Below are positions 23,260-34,427 of a DNA stretch of 64,000 nt, one piece after another. The notes under the pieces are model-generated. The model was not told where the DNA came from. It was given only the letters and a program-made list of their open reading frames with translations, and ran no database searches. The stretch's first letter is position 1. Each line of letters starts with the position of its first letter. The DNA comes from Mermis nigrescens (taxonomy: Eukaryota; Nematoda; Enoplea; Mermithida; Mermithidae): positions 210,911-274,910 of the forward strand of contig JAVLUZ010000342.1 in NCBI GenBank assembly GCA_036768485.1, read 5' to 3'. A program made the translations under genes and the position numbers.

Positions 23260-26200
23260 GTAAAATTCGTCTTATTCTTGCACTTTTTATTTATAAATAA
23301 GTTGCATTTTTACGCATTCTTCGTTATTTTCCTTAATTTCTCCATAAAAGCTTTTCTGGGCTTTAAAACTAACACTTATGTAAATATGCGAACTCACAAT
23401 TTGGTACAATTGTGTAAGAAAAGTCGCTAAATCTTTTCATTTGTCATATTCGCAGCATTTCTTTATTCGCATAAAATTCTTTCTGAATCGGTAAATTGTA
23501 CTAGCTTAATTATTTTTCAGCACTTTGATTCCAGTTGACTTGATGAGTTTAGAAGCTACCCAATAATTTTACTTGGAATGTAGGATGGACTCAACAAACC
23601 TTCTATTAGCTCACTTGCACGCTTACAATAGCCCAATGTACTATAACTCAAAAGCTACAAACTGGCCCGAACCAAATTTCTTCACACTAGAAGGGGAGTT
23701 AGCTTTAGATTTTTGAAACAATCATCTTGTTGGTGCACGATAAAATACTTTTTCACGGTTTTTTAGTATGTAAACCTAACTCGTTGTAAATCAGAACACA
23801 CAAAGTACACTAAAAATAAAGTACGCCTCACAGGTTACACATCGCGTTGGGCGCGTTAGGTGTTAAAACCTTGAAGTCTAAGCCCTGATGTGAAAAAGAC
23901 TTTGTTTGCTGATATTTTTGTCAGACAACTTCTATGGTTATGAGTTGGGTTGTGCAAACGATTCTAAAAATAAAGTACGTGTCAGCGGTTACAAAGTGCA
24001 CTTCTGGTCGGAATTCTCTACACTCAGCAATCAGTAATTTCTTGAGGTGAATGTCTTAAGGCTTACAAGACTTGCACATCGCAGTAAGAAACATTTCTTT
24101 CAACTAAAAATTGATTTAGTCAAGGAGGTGTAAAGTTCAAAGTCTGGGATGAGAACGTATTTCTGCGACGGTTTTGTTCACAATCTTCTTCCGTTATGAT
24201 AAGGAGCATAATCTCAACTCTACGAATGTTAAGCGCTTATTGGTCACACATTCTACTGGAATAATCAGTTTCCACTCAAAGGAGGTTTGAAGTAGGTACC
24301 TACTCTACACTTAACGTTTACTTTGCTCCTATAGTCTGTTTCACACAACTTCGGTCATAAATTTTAGAACTATTTACGGCAATAAGCTGACAGATTGCGA
24401 TTATAGCATTGATCTGATATATAAATATCGTAACCCTCGGCCTACTGTCGACGAAAATTCTTAGAATTTATGCACGAAGTTATGTGAAACGGACTATAGG
24501 ATGTTGCGGAGGAATAATTTTTTGTAAAACGCTCTTCGAAACATCAGAAATTAAGTTTTTTTAGGTCCTCCGAGACATAAGGATTTCTTCGTACTATCAG
24601 AATTAAGTTAAGAACTGATATGCAATTTTCTTCACACCATCTAGTTGTGTAAACTTTGCATTTCAACTTAATTTTAGGTCCAGGAGTTTGCAGATTGTAC
24701 AAGCTAAGTTTTTTGCAAATTGTTTTCCTTAAATTTAGGATTGCGGATCTAACTTTGTTTTTCGTGACACAATGACTGTGCAAAATTTAAACTAAAAATC
24801 AGTTTTAATTTAGAAACGTTGCAGAAGTTAACTTTTCAAAACTATTGTCAATAACATCATGATTAAGAATTAGGAAAGGAGTTTTGTTTGCAATGTAGCT
24901 GTTAATGTAAATGAATAATCTTGTTTCCTCTATCGTTCAAGTGTTATATTTCATTTGACAAGTTACGTATAAGTTTATTGATCGATTCACTCAAATCATT
25001 CTAATTAAAAGTATATAGGGTACTAGCAAAGGGGAAAGGCTCCGATGGAACAAAAAGGACAAATATACTTGGAATAACGGATCATTTAAGACATAAAACG
25101 AGTAGACTAGTAAAAATTGACCTATGCTGCAAAAAAATTAGAAGAAGCTGCTAAAAATTAGACTTTCTTAAAGCAACACAAAAATCGAAGGAAAGTCGGG
25201 TCCAAGTCCGGATCTTAGTGTTTCAAAATTTCGGGTCCAGGTCCGGATCCATATCTCAACAAATTAAAATTTCGGGTCCGGATCCGGATCTTTAACCTAA
25301 GACCCGACCGGGTCCGGATCCTGATCCAAAGGTACCCTAAACTGTGCAATAACTATTTATATCTGCTGTTATATAACATTATTATATTCATTCTTTTCAG
25401 GTAAGATGGGGCTGGGGCTGGTAACATCAATGTTTTTTCTGTACAAGGTCCGTTTGTACATCTACAAAGACGGTCCCCAAAAGTCTTTGTACATTTTGTA
25501 CATGCAAATTTGTGTGTACTATAATATAGTACTGTAGCGATTTTAGTGTGGTAAAATAGGGTTTATGATCTTTGGTAGAGTATTTTAGCTAATTTCCGGG
25601 TTTCTCACGCCAAAAATTACTAAAAATTGTCTCAAAACGGCGCCAAAGCGCCTAAAAGTTTGACATTTTTCCATTCTAAATACAAATTCTGCCATTTTAA
25701 AGATATGTAGGACAAACAAATACTCTTTTCGAGACTTTTTGAGAATTTTACACCTTTTTACAGTTCTTGCCTTCCCAAAAATCGTTGTACATTTTGTAAA
25801 CGCAAATTTTTGGGCACTATAATATGGTACAGTATCGATTTTAGTGTGGTAAAAACAGAGTTGTTCGACTTTTAGTCATGTATTTTAACTAATTTCTGGG
25901 TCTCTAAGGGCAGAAATCACTGAGAATTGTCTTGAAACAGCACGAAGCGCCGGAAAATTCGACATTTTTCCATTCTAAATACAAATTCTGCCATTTTAAA
26001 CATATATAGGACAAAGAATAAGTACTCTTTTATCCTGGAATAGCACTATTCTGCGTTCTGTCATAAGGCCCATAAATTTTAAATTTCCTTTAAGCTCAAC
26101 TGCTTTTCAACATTCACTACATTCACATTTACAAGGGGTCACTGTCAATAAGATTTACAAAAAGCTAAGAATGAAAACTTTAGTTCGTACCATTTTCAAG

Positions 26201-29185
26201 TCGAATCTATAATCTATTTAGTAACAATTGTATGCAGCTCATAAAAGTTGATTTGTGCAAAACACCATAAAATTTGGCAACTCACTAATTAAAGTAGAAT
26301 TAGTGTCCCTGTAAAACACCCAACAAAACGCAATAATGCCAATTGCTATAAAATGATTTTCACGTTGTCATGATGTTCAACAAACCTTTAGAAAAAAATT
26401 TATCAATTTATTTACAAAATTAAAATTTTTTGCGAATTGTAAGGTTTAAAAAATTTTATCATTAAAAACATCCAAAAAAACATTTTATAAATTTTAATTT
26501 TTTACTGATTTAAATCAACAAATTATCTTTAAGTGCTGGAACTATGCTGGCTGATTAAGCTTTTTAACTTTATACTGGAACTCTAAAAGGGAAATTTACG
26601 TATATAGCACAAAGCGCCTGAAAATTTTGGTGTTTTAGTCCTTTTAAACTCAATTTTGGGAATATGCTATTATATAATAATTTTAGGAAACATTAAGGGG
26701 ACACAGTGCACCCAATGCCCCTAGCTACACCCTTGTGTCTCATTAAAGCGCTATGATTCTTTCCTATAACCGGACTGACCTGTTAGGGATAAATAAGTAT
26801 GGCACAAAAAAGTGATAAATAATCGTGCTGTTGGCTGCAAAGAACTTTCCATGGTATACCTGTTTGTTTCATTTAGTCAATAAATACTGAAAAATACGAT
26901 GAGGAATTACGGACGTTAAGCTACGCCATGGGATTTTATTTACAGGCTGAGGTAATTCTGTAAAGTATATATATTATTAAAGATATAAATTCACATTAAT
27001 TTTTTACATCAAAGTCGATAAAACCCTTAGTTGACTCCTTAAGATCGGACTGACTCCCAGACATGGAAATTGATCGCCACATTTCCCATATTTTTTATTC
27101 ATGAATTAGAATAGTTTGAGTTGCCTGCATAGGTGGGCAGCAGCAAACTTCTGGGAAGGGGTGCAAGGTCAAAGGTCAAAAAGTGGTCTTAAAAATGATG
27201 GTATGGCGAAAAAACATCATTTTTCAACGTTTCTCATCGAACATTACGCATTGGCATCAAGAAATTGCGGAAAAAAGATCAAAAATTGAATGCTGAGGGG
27301 TATTTTGGTTTTTTGAGGGAAGGGGCTTTCTGGAAGGGTGCCATACCCCTCTAACCCCCCACGCCCAAGTGTGGTTGCCTGTATTAAACCTTGTAATCTG
27401 ATTTGTTTCATGTTCATTTTTATTCAGTCAATAGGTTAGTGACATTGCTTGACATTTATTGATGTATTTAAATGACACCGTGAGTTTAAAAGACTCAACG
27501 AAAAATAGCTATTTGACTTTGCTTAGTCAGTCACAAGATGTTTGACATCAGCCATCCCCAACCTTCACTCCATCAGGTTATGAAAAACTTTTTTATGCAT
27601 TTTGGAGCTTTGTGCCAGCCATTGTTCGCTGTTGTCCAGCTAACCCGAAAATTTTAGTCGTTCATTATTCACAAATTTTTTATTTTTTTAATGATTTTAG
27701 ACAAAATCGAATTATGCGTCAAAAATCAGACATTCAATCTACTCTGGACAGTATCTAGTCGTTCGCATTCACCAACGCCATTTCGCCAATGAAAAGAACA
27801 TGAGAATTTCTAACTCAATTTTTTCTAAATTTTTATTATCGGTTTCTTGGCTCTGTTTCTATCTTTCTGTTAATGCAACTCTCGCTTTTTCTGATTAGTA
27901 CGTGTATATTTTCAGGACGATTTCATTGACTGCTTCGGCGATTCGTGCTTAACGGGTAAAAATGGTACAGATATTGAAAATGGCAAATACACGTGGCTTA
28001 TTGTTCAGGCTGTTAAAGCCTTTCAAGATAACCGAAATGATCGTCGATTCAGGAAAATAAAGGCAAATCAGAAAATCAAATCAAATTATACACAACTATA
28101 TATACAACTGGCTAGCAAATTGCTTGAAAGCTTTCGAAACAAATTTAAATTCTAAAGTATTTATTTTCTTCCATAAGAAAGGATCTATTTCTTGCAGATA
28201 TGTATTTTTTCTGACTTTTGAAATTTAATGATCAGAAAGCCGATCTGCGCTTTTACGAAGAAGAAAAAACTGTAGGCTACGATGGATAATTTTATTTAGT
28301 GCTCTTATAACAAATTAGTTTCCTAACTGAAAAAAGATCAATAAAAGGCCAAAATATTGCTAGTGGATATCCACGCAAAAGCAAGAAAACATAGATTTCT
28401 ATTGCGTTAAACACAACCTGGGCCCGGTTTCACCGCAAAGCTACGAGTTACGAGTTATGGGTGACGGTTTCAGAGTAAGGGCTACGAGTGCTACTAATTT
28501 GCGTTTCACCAAAAACTGAGATTTACGAGCCACGGGCTGCGAGTTGAGAGTTCTGATAATTGTTACGAGTGTTTTTTCACGAATAATGACTGGGCGGTTT
28601 CATCACGATGTTACGATCGAATGTACGAGTGAAAAGCTTCGTAAATTTTGTAATATTATCACGGATCAAAAAGAGGTCCGTACGACTCGTAAAAAGAAGT
28701 GGCAGACTAGTGCTTTTAATAGTTTTATAGTTTTTAAATTTGCTTTTTCTCAATTTGTTTCACTTTTGTGTACACACACCTACATCATATATATTCTGGC
28801 AGCACATGTAAAGGGTAAGAAGATTATAGAGAAATTCCATAAAATTCGATTCTTAAGCTGTATTGTTGAGTAGTAACTCAAAATTTTATTTCTTTAGCTT
28901 TTGTTCCTTTCTCAGTAATGTTCGCAGCTTTTTAATGAAAAATATTACAATTAGTTAGACATAGTTTCATGAATTGCGGAAATCAGATATTTTTGATTAG
29001 ATTTCTGAAAATTATAATCTCATCTACCTCCCTTTGGAAAAGAGCCGACTGCTTATTTTATGTAAGTATTAATGACAACTAAGAATGATTTGTTAAATTT
29101 GAAAATTAAAATAATACGCTGTGATATACTATCAGCTTCGTAACGTCTCTGAATCTGATTTAATTCATTTCGTTTATAAATTTTC

Positions 29186-29222
<37 letters not shown>

Positions 29223-29274
29223 TTAATAATAATAATAATTATTATTATTATTATAATTATTATTATTATTATAT

Positions 29275-29335
<61 letters not shown>

Positions 29336-30667
29336 CATTATTATTATCATTAGTATTAGTATTAGTAAGTGTATTATTATTATTATTAATTTATTATTAT
29401 TATCATTGTTATTATCGTCATTATTATTATTACTAATATTATTATTTTCGCTTTTATTTAAAGTCATAAATTTTTTGAAAAGCTTATTAATTCTTGTTGA
29501 CTAAATCCCAAACATTTCTTAACACTTTCTATGTTTTTCTATCGAGCGGCATAAAATCCGCAATTAATTACATAATTATGCTGTTTAAAACAGAGACAAT
29601 GACTAAAGAAGAATGTCATACGCAACAGAAAAGATATACAATTTGTTACGAGTACTCGTAAAAAGGTCCGAAAAGTACTCGTAAAAAATGAGTTTTTATG
29701 AGTCCTACGGAAACCCTGATGAAACCCTCGTAATACGAACTCTAAACCCGTCGCTCGTTACTCGTAACTCGTAGTCGTAATTCGTAACTCGTAAAAAGAT
29801 GGTGAAACCCGATTTTCCCTTAAAATGGAACTCGTAGGACTCTTGGAACTCGTAAACTTATGGTGAAACCGGGCCCAGGGCTTGCGTTTGAAAAGCTGGA
29901 AAGAAGTAAACCGCTAAATGTATGTATTATTAGAACCTAATTTTCCCATATTGAGTTTTTGTAATATCACTGTAAATAGACCAAAAAATGCTTATTTTTT
30001 ACTACTCTATACTTTTTCATCAAACTAAACCATTAAAAACGATGTAGCTGAAACCAAAACGAGGCTAGACAAAGTTTTGGAGATGATAACAGAAAATTGC
30101 CAATAAAGTGGTTTATTATGCCTCTGGCATAGGGCACGATAAACGAAGGGTTAATTGTGCTGTTATTCGATTTTCTAATTGGTCTTCACATTCACAATCA
30201 GGGAAATATTTCAACTTTACTGTGGGCTATTGTAATCAATTTTTGCATGCGATTGAAAATGAAAAGAACAGTCATCAAGGCATAATATCAATAACACATT
30301 CATTCCTGAATTTCAGATTTTTAGTTATTAAAATTAGCAGCTTTGTAATACGAGTACATTGCGATGTGCATGTTTAAGGACTGCTATAATATGGCGGGGA
30401 AAGCAGCGGAAGTGAAAATTATTTATCAAGAACTGGGCCTGAAAAATCAATATTCGAAATTTGAAAGAGAACAAGAAGCGCATTTGCAGCAAATGATCGA
30501 CGATTTGTCTCCAAGCAACTTAATGTGTTAAGATTAATGAAAGTGAATTTCTGCATAAAAATTTTAAAAAACTTAAAATCTTATTTCAAGGGTCAGTCAG
30601 ATTACGGCAGGACGTCTTCTTAATTTTGAGGTCGGTCGTTCGAGCCTTATCTTTTCCTCTCAAATGA
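23113..30667 (+). CDS. FDPS: Farnesyl diphosphate synthase, C-terminal part (5 exons)
   Basis: The enzyme condenses dimethylallyl and geranyl diphosphate with isopentenyl diphosphate to make farnesyl diphosphate, feeding prenylation, dolichol and ubiquinone synthesis. Five exons (23113-23259, 26877-26951, 27916-28062, 30379-30526, 30591-30667) join to 594 bases in one frame, 197 residues plus stop, close to the usual length from the LGQ motif to the C-terminus. Seen in order: TILGQQMDL, ITKCKTGY (conserved Lys-Thr), YAMGFYLQAE directly before DDFIDCFGD (second Asp-rich motif), TGKNGTDIE, YTWLIVQA, and AAEVKIIYQELGL. Missing are the upstream exons with the first DDxxD motif; none was recognised before 23113. 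The third intron uses a GC donor. The last residues lack the usual basic KIYKR-type tail, so the final exon is less certain. The gene is probably functional, but this is not proven. Confidence 0.85.
23570..24320. repeat. Diverged copy of the GTGTAAAG-unit repeat (family of 37353 and 51760)
   Basis: Within FDPS intron 1. Contains AAGGGGAGTTAG, ACAGGTTACACATCGCG and GGTGTAAAGTTCAAAGTCTG, the same words and spacing as the tandem units at 37540-38450. The continuation at 24520-24830 has the opposite-strand version. Boundaries approximate. Confidence 0.5.
24329..24499 (-). mobile_element. TATAGTCTG-family MITE, copy A
   Basis: Inverted ends CTATAGTCTGTTTCACACAA and, on the other strand, CTATAGTCCGTTTCACATAA, about 60 bp long in total. 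The same element appears in opposite orientation at 32415-32589. In FDPS intron 1. A TA target (mariner-like) is possible but not distinguishable from the TATA in the repeat itself. Confidence 0.85.
25023..25195. mobile_element. Family-4 transposon end (solo arm)
   Basis: Starts CTAGCAAAGGGGAAAGGCTC and GATGGAACAAAAAGGAC. It follows the left arm of 39444-41940 for about 170 bp, then stops at the GGTCCGGATCC array. Confidence 0.7.
25196..25335. repeat. GGTCCGGATCC palindrome array
   Basis: About six copies of (G)GGTCCGGATC-type words over 140 bp with interspersed TTCGGGTCC. Resembles the word-array arms of elements A-F but only one side was found. Confidence 0.8.
25470..26035. repeat. Tandem direct duplication, 2 units of about 300 bp
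   Basis: 25470-25735 and 25770-26035 share long segments including GATTTTAGTGTGGTAAAA, GACATTTTTCCATTCTAAAT and ACAAATTCTGCCATTTTAAA. Each has a GGCGC..AAGCGCC-type palindrome. In FDPS intron 1. Confidence 0.8.
26640..26732 (-). mobile_element. hAT-like element end
   Basis: The right boundary reads CCCCTAGCTACACCCTTG, the complement of the CAAAGGTGTAGCCAGGGGG end of the element at 54021. The preceding 90 bp also match that element in reverse. The other end was not found. Confidence 0.55.
26877..26951 (+). CDS. FDPS: FDPS exon before the second Asp-rich motif
   Basis: Acceptor TTTCATTTAG, donor GTAATT, phase 0 at both ends, 25 codons. Reads SINTEKYDEELRTLSYAMGF and ends LQAE, equivalent to the EMGEFFQIQ segment that precedes DDxxD in the family. 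Confidence 0.85.
27128..27373 (-). mobile_element. Family-1 hAT-like MITE, copy 4
   Basis: Starts CATAGGTGGGCAGCAGC, ends CCACGCCCAAGTGTG, perfect 8-bp duplication GTTGCCTG (27120-27127, 27374-27381). Inserted in FDPS intron 2. Confidence 0.95.
27916..28062 (+). CDS. FDPS: FDPS exon with DDFID, the second Asp-rich motif
   Basis: Acceptor TATATTTTCAG. Starts DDFIDCFGDSCLTGKNGTDI and continues to RRFRKIK. The Asp residues bind the Mg-diphosphate of the substrate. The exon is closed at AAG/GCAAAT, a GC donor, because this gives the correct phase and family continuity (RKIK then DCYNMAGKAAEVK). The frame otherwise runs on to a stop at 28154-28156. Confidence 0.85.
28420..29876. mobile_element. 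Element C: transposon with GGGCCCGGTTTCACC ends and ACTCGTA arms
   Basis: Inverted ends GGGCCCGGTTTCACC at 28420 and GGTGAAACCGGGCCC ending 29876. The arms (28430-28640 and 29645-29860) are arrays of TTACGAGT / ACTCGTAA and GGTTTCA words. The interior contains a long AT repeat. Lies in FDPS intron 3. No clear target duplication. Confidence 0.8.
29191..29446. repeat. TAA/TTA microsatellite
   Basis: Runs of (TAA)n followed by (TTA)n, imperfect, self-complementary across the middle, within element C. Open frames of poly-Ile and poly-Asn here are artefacts. Confidence 0.95.
30379..30526 (+). CDS. FDPS: FDPS exon, C-terminal helices
   Basis: Acceptor GCATGTTTAAG, donor GTTAAG at 30527. Encodes DCYNMAGKAAEVKIIYQELG and then a Glu/Gln-rich helix ending MIDDLSPSNLM. 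It corresponds to the NYG...V+.LY.EL.L segment of the family. It enters in phase 0 and leaves one base over. Confidence 0.8.
30591..30667 (+). CDS. FDPS: FDPS probable terminal exon
   Basis: Acceptor TTATTTCAAG after a 64-bp intron. The two leading bases complete TGG. RLRQDVFLILRSVVRALSF then TGA aligns with the family ending P..VF..L..KIYKR, but lacks the basic tail. The stop falls at the expected length. Weakest of the five exons. Confidence 0.5.
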
Positions 30668-30831
30668 TTAGGATTCTTTTAATGAAGGTATTTTTAGGTG
30701 TATTCCCCAATAGTGATGATTTAAAAAATACTAATTACATTGAATTCTACTGATGAAGTCGACTTTTTCAAACGGTTATGTTTTTGTGTTTAGTTTTTAT
30801 GGATGAAGAAATTCCTATTGAATAAATATAT

Positions 30832-31450
30832 ATCAAAGAAAAATGCTCCGATGGAACAAAAATGATGAATATACTTGAATTTCTTCCTTGTTAAGGATGT
30901 TAAAGGAGGGGACTAGGAACATTTCCCTATATGCACAGAAGCCATAGGAATGTGCTAAACAATTAGACTTCCCTAAACAACGCAAAAATCGAAGTATATC
31001 ATGGGGCTTATTTGATTACGATGGCGAGGACTTTGATTACTTCATTTTAGAATTTAAATAAATTTTTGTTGTTTTTAATGCAAGCTATTGAGTTGGCCAT
31101 GTAGGTGTAAAGTTTAGACTATTATCTTTTACGCCAGAGCATTGTGGAAGGTCAAGATTTCTTTAAATAAATAATATATTGATTTTTTATTAGTCATGAA
31201 AGTGTATTCAATGCTCTTCTGCAAAACACATAAAAACGTTTTGTGACTACACCCTCATTTTTCACAGGCCGCAGAACATACTTCGATTTTTGCGTTGTTT
31301 ACGGAGAAGTCTAATTGTTTAGCACATTTCTATGGCTTCTGCGCATATAGGGAAATGTTCATCGATCCCTCCCTTTTAGTACATCCTTAACAAAAAAGAA
31401 ATTCAAGTATATTCACCTTTTTTGTTCCATCGGAGCATTTTCTTTGCTAG
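30832..31450. mobile_element. Family-4-type short element
   Basis: Left arm with AAAGAAAAATGCTCCGATGG and right arm with CCATCGGAGCATTTTCTTTG, each about 180-200 bp and inverted. The interior of about 230 bp differs from the longer family-4 copies. Lies just 3' of FDPS. Confidence 0.8.
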
Positions 31451-31493
31451 TTCCTTCTTTTATTAATTATTTTAGGCCATATATCCATACTAG

Positions 31494-31631
31494 TCAGTCA
31501 AACAAGATAAAGATAAGGAAGATCGTTTAAGTTTACGCAAGTTTGGACATATAATCGTTGAAAAAAGGCGAAAATTAGACTTGTGTACAAACCGCAAATT
31601 GAATGAACAAAAATTGAATTTTATTTGCGAG
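31494..31631 (+). CDS. Candidate internal exon, function unknown
   Basis: 46 codons, phase 0 at both ends, acceptor CCATACTAG, donor GTATTA. The charged product contains KEDRLSLRKFGHIIVEKRRK and ends NFICE. It looks like protein rather than the AT-rich chance frames, but no family is recognised and partner exons were not found. It starts about 830 bp after the FDPS stop, so it would be a different gene. Confidence 0.25.
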
Positions 31632-31954
31632 GTATTAAAGTTTTCCACGATTTCTCTTAATTTTATACACCTTATGTCCTCATTCGCTTCGCCTGCAAAC
31701 TCAAAGGTCAGTTCATTTAGCCGCTACATAGACCGCAAAATATGGGTCATTAGTACCGGGTAATTGCCTGTAGACCGGATTCCTTTCAAAATCAGGTGAC
31801 GGGGATCGAAGTAAGGGTGCAGTCTTCAAAGTCCATTAAAGTTCCTTTCAACAATTTTCGGACTTCATTTTGCCTCGCGTGCCCCACAAAATTTTCCATT
31901 TTTCCATTTCATTGATCTAGACCCCACGTGCATGTCTGCTAATGAGACTTTAGC

Positions 31955-31988
31955 GAAAATAGGCCGTTTTAAAAGGAACAGACTATAG
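31955..31988. mobile_element. Solo TATAGTCTG-family MITE end
   Basis: Reads GGAACAGACTATAG after GGCCGTTTTAAAA, like the right end of copy D at 50124-50376. No matching left end nearby. Confidence 0.5.
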
Positions 31989-32414
31989 TGCGTAAACTCG
32001 CCAAAAATTTTCTCAACACCCGATTATTTCCATCGCACGACCCGCCATATGTATAACAAAATTTGCTACTCCAACTCTGCCGAGCATGTGAGAAAATTGA
32101 GCACTATAGTAATTAGGATGTTTTTCGAGCGGATCCATGCACTACGTATGTACTTCACGGAACCTTGTGCATGAAATTCAATTTTTAACGATCCATACAA
32201 ACAGCTACAAAAGTGGTTTCTAGGCAGCTGACCGTAGCACACTTTTGCATAATAGAACTTCATAACAATATTCATTTCTGTGCACAAAATCGCGATTGCT
32301 ACTTCAATCAAACCGCTTTTGTAATCAATTAGCATTGAATCAAGAATTGTGATCCATGCACATCTTTTCATGAAACAGAATACAGGTACCCATGCACCTA
32401 CTGTATTACTTTAT

Positions 32415-32589
32415 CTATAGTCTGTTTCACATAACTTCGTGCATAAATTCTTAGAATTTTCATCGATAGTAAGCCAAGGGTTACGATAATTATATATCAA
32501 ATCAATGTTGTAATCGCAATCTGTCAGTCAGATTATTGTCGGAGATGGTTTTAAAATTTATGACCGAGTTTCTGTGCAAACAGACTATA
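32415..32589 (+). mobile_element. TATAGTCTG-family MITE, copy B
   Basis: CTATAGTCTGTTTCACATAA at the left, AACAGACTATA at the right. It matches the complement of copy A (24329-24499) along its whole 175 bp. Confidence 0.85.
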
Positions 32590-33194
32590 AGTGTGTGATC
32601 AATCAAAGGATAACGAGCATGTGCTTGATCTAATTTTTTGAAATATGCAAAAAATATACCAGTAGGCCAACTACACGTAAGCGTAGGAGTTTACGTTTTC
32701 ACATAAGTTTTACAAACAGCGCAGATTGCATAAGACCCCAGAATTCTATTTTTAGTAACATTTTTGGCGATTCCGCCCAGCCAAACTCCCCAGAATTTTC
32801 TCGCTGCCCATGTATGAGGCCAAAACCAATAGAATTATTTGAAAAAACAGTGATTAACACAGGAATTATGGCAAGCAGTGAAATCTGCAGGATGGCGCAT
32901 AAATGTTCTTCGCTGCATTAACGACTATTAATTTAGCATTAACATTAATTATCAGATTTGTAATCTACAGCTTACGGACAACATTATTAAAAAACGGTAA
33001 AATTTTCTATTGCGTTTTCCCATAAATCAACGTAAATTTTTTTAATGCCAGAATTGATTTTAATTTCAGTCTCTTGTTATAATAGTTCAAACTGCATAAA
33101 ATATGAAATATTTTCAACATCATAAATCGCAGAATAAAATAATTCGCAGAAAGTTATCATGATTCGGATAGTACATATATTATAACTAGAGACC

Positions 33195-34210
33195 AGAGAC
33201 CGGTGTTTAGGCTAGGCCTAAGCCAGGCTTAAACCTAACTTCAATGTTTAAACATACATGACTAAGGAGAAAGCCAGGCCTAAGCCAGGCTTCAACCTAG
33301 CTTGCTATGTTTATTTAAGCGTTGCAGTCGGGTTAGCATGGCCAAGCCTAAACACTCTGAAACCGGACCCGAATTTTACGCGCTGCATGTATTTTTCTGT
33401 TTGCGAATTAAGAATCAACCAGCAACTTGGAAAACCTTATTTTCAATGCTTAAGCTACACTTTTTTGCGCTTATCTTCACGGGAAGTTTCGCTCCTGTTT
33501 CCTCGCAAAATGCGCATTTGTCATTTTTGCACGTAAATCGGTGTTTTAAGTTACAATATGCAGGATAATTTACTAAAAAAGTATGAACCGCTTAAAGTTG
33601 CTAAAAGACTCGTTTTCTACTGTAGGATCTAAAATATCAAGGAAATTATAGATGAACGACTGTTTTATTCTTGATTTCCAGTCCTATATATTGTATGTAT
33701 CTTAAAATGTTAAAAGAGTGTGAGCCGTAATCCCAGCTCAAAAGTGTAATGATAATTTTGTGGTTTTGGATGACGCAATCACTAAATGCAGCTTGTGCGA
33801 TACTGTCTTAAAATAAGTACCAAAAACCGATAGAAAAGCGTATAAGCAGTTCGGGGCACAAGGACCGGGTAAAGCGCAACAATCCCTGCAAATCAGTTGT
33901 TTCTTTTTGAATGATTTGGGAAGACCTAGAAACAATTTTCTGACACTAAAAAGTTTGAGTCGGGATCGATTATATAAATGGATGCTGAGTAATAAAATCC
34001 AACATTCGAAAATATGGAAATGATGAAATTACTTATTCTCAGCAAGTTTGTAAACGATGAGTTTTGTGTTATAATTGTAGTCATTTTTGACATGGTATCA
34101 ATAAATTCTTCTGTTGAGGCTGAATATTTTCACGTAAATTTGCATGCAAGGCTTTTTTACACGTATTTTTGCATGTAATTTCGCATTTTTGCATGTGCTG
34201 TCCGGTCTCT
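33195..34210. mobile_element. Element G: putative transposon with AGAGACCGG ends
   Basis: AGAGACCGG at 33195 and CCGGTCTCT ending 34210 form inverted ends. The left arm has repeated AGGCCTAAGCCAGGCTT words (33213-33360). The right arm has repeated TTTGCATG words. The interior holds a zinc-finger-like remnant. No verified target duplication. Confidence 0.4.
33730..33910 (+). pseudogene. Zinc-finger-like transposon protein remnant
   Basis: One frame reads VVLDDAITKCSLCDTVLK and stops at 33814. Shifted by +1 it continues YQKPIEKRISSSGHKDRVKR. Together this gives CxxC ... HK.RVKR, the layout of DNA-binding fingers found in transposase-associated proteins. The break and lack of start indicate a dead fragment. 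Motif-level evidence only. Confidence 0.3.
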
Positions 34211-34427
34211 ATGACTAAATCATATTGATTATTATCGACTCAAGAACCAGGAGTGAATTAAGCACGGATGTTTGCTTTTAAATCTGAATAACGCACGCAT
34301 AAAAATGCGATAACGAACTTCCGCAATGACTGAGTGATATATAGTTCTGTGTGTTTTCCTCACTCAAGCTTCCAAAGTTTGTCCACGTGACAATATATGA
34401 AAACTTTCAAGTGAGCTTGTATATTGC

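Noticed and set aside
29121..29504. 127-codon poly-Ile frame and its minus-strand counterpart
   Set aside because: Produced by the TAA/TTA microsatellite in element C.
32066..32371. 101-codon minus-strand frame
   Set aside because: Protein-like in places, but no acceptor, donor or family support; left unannotated.
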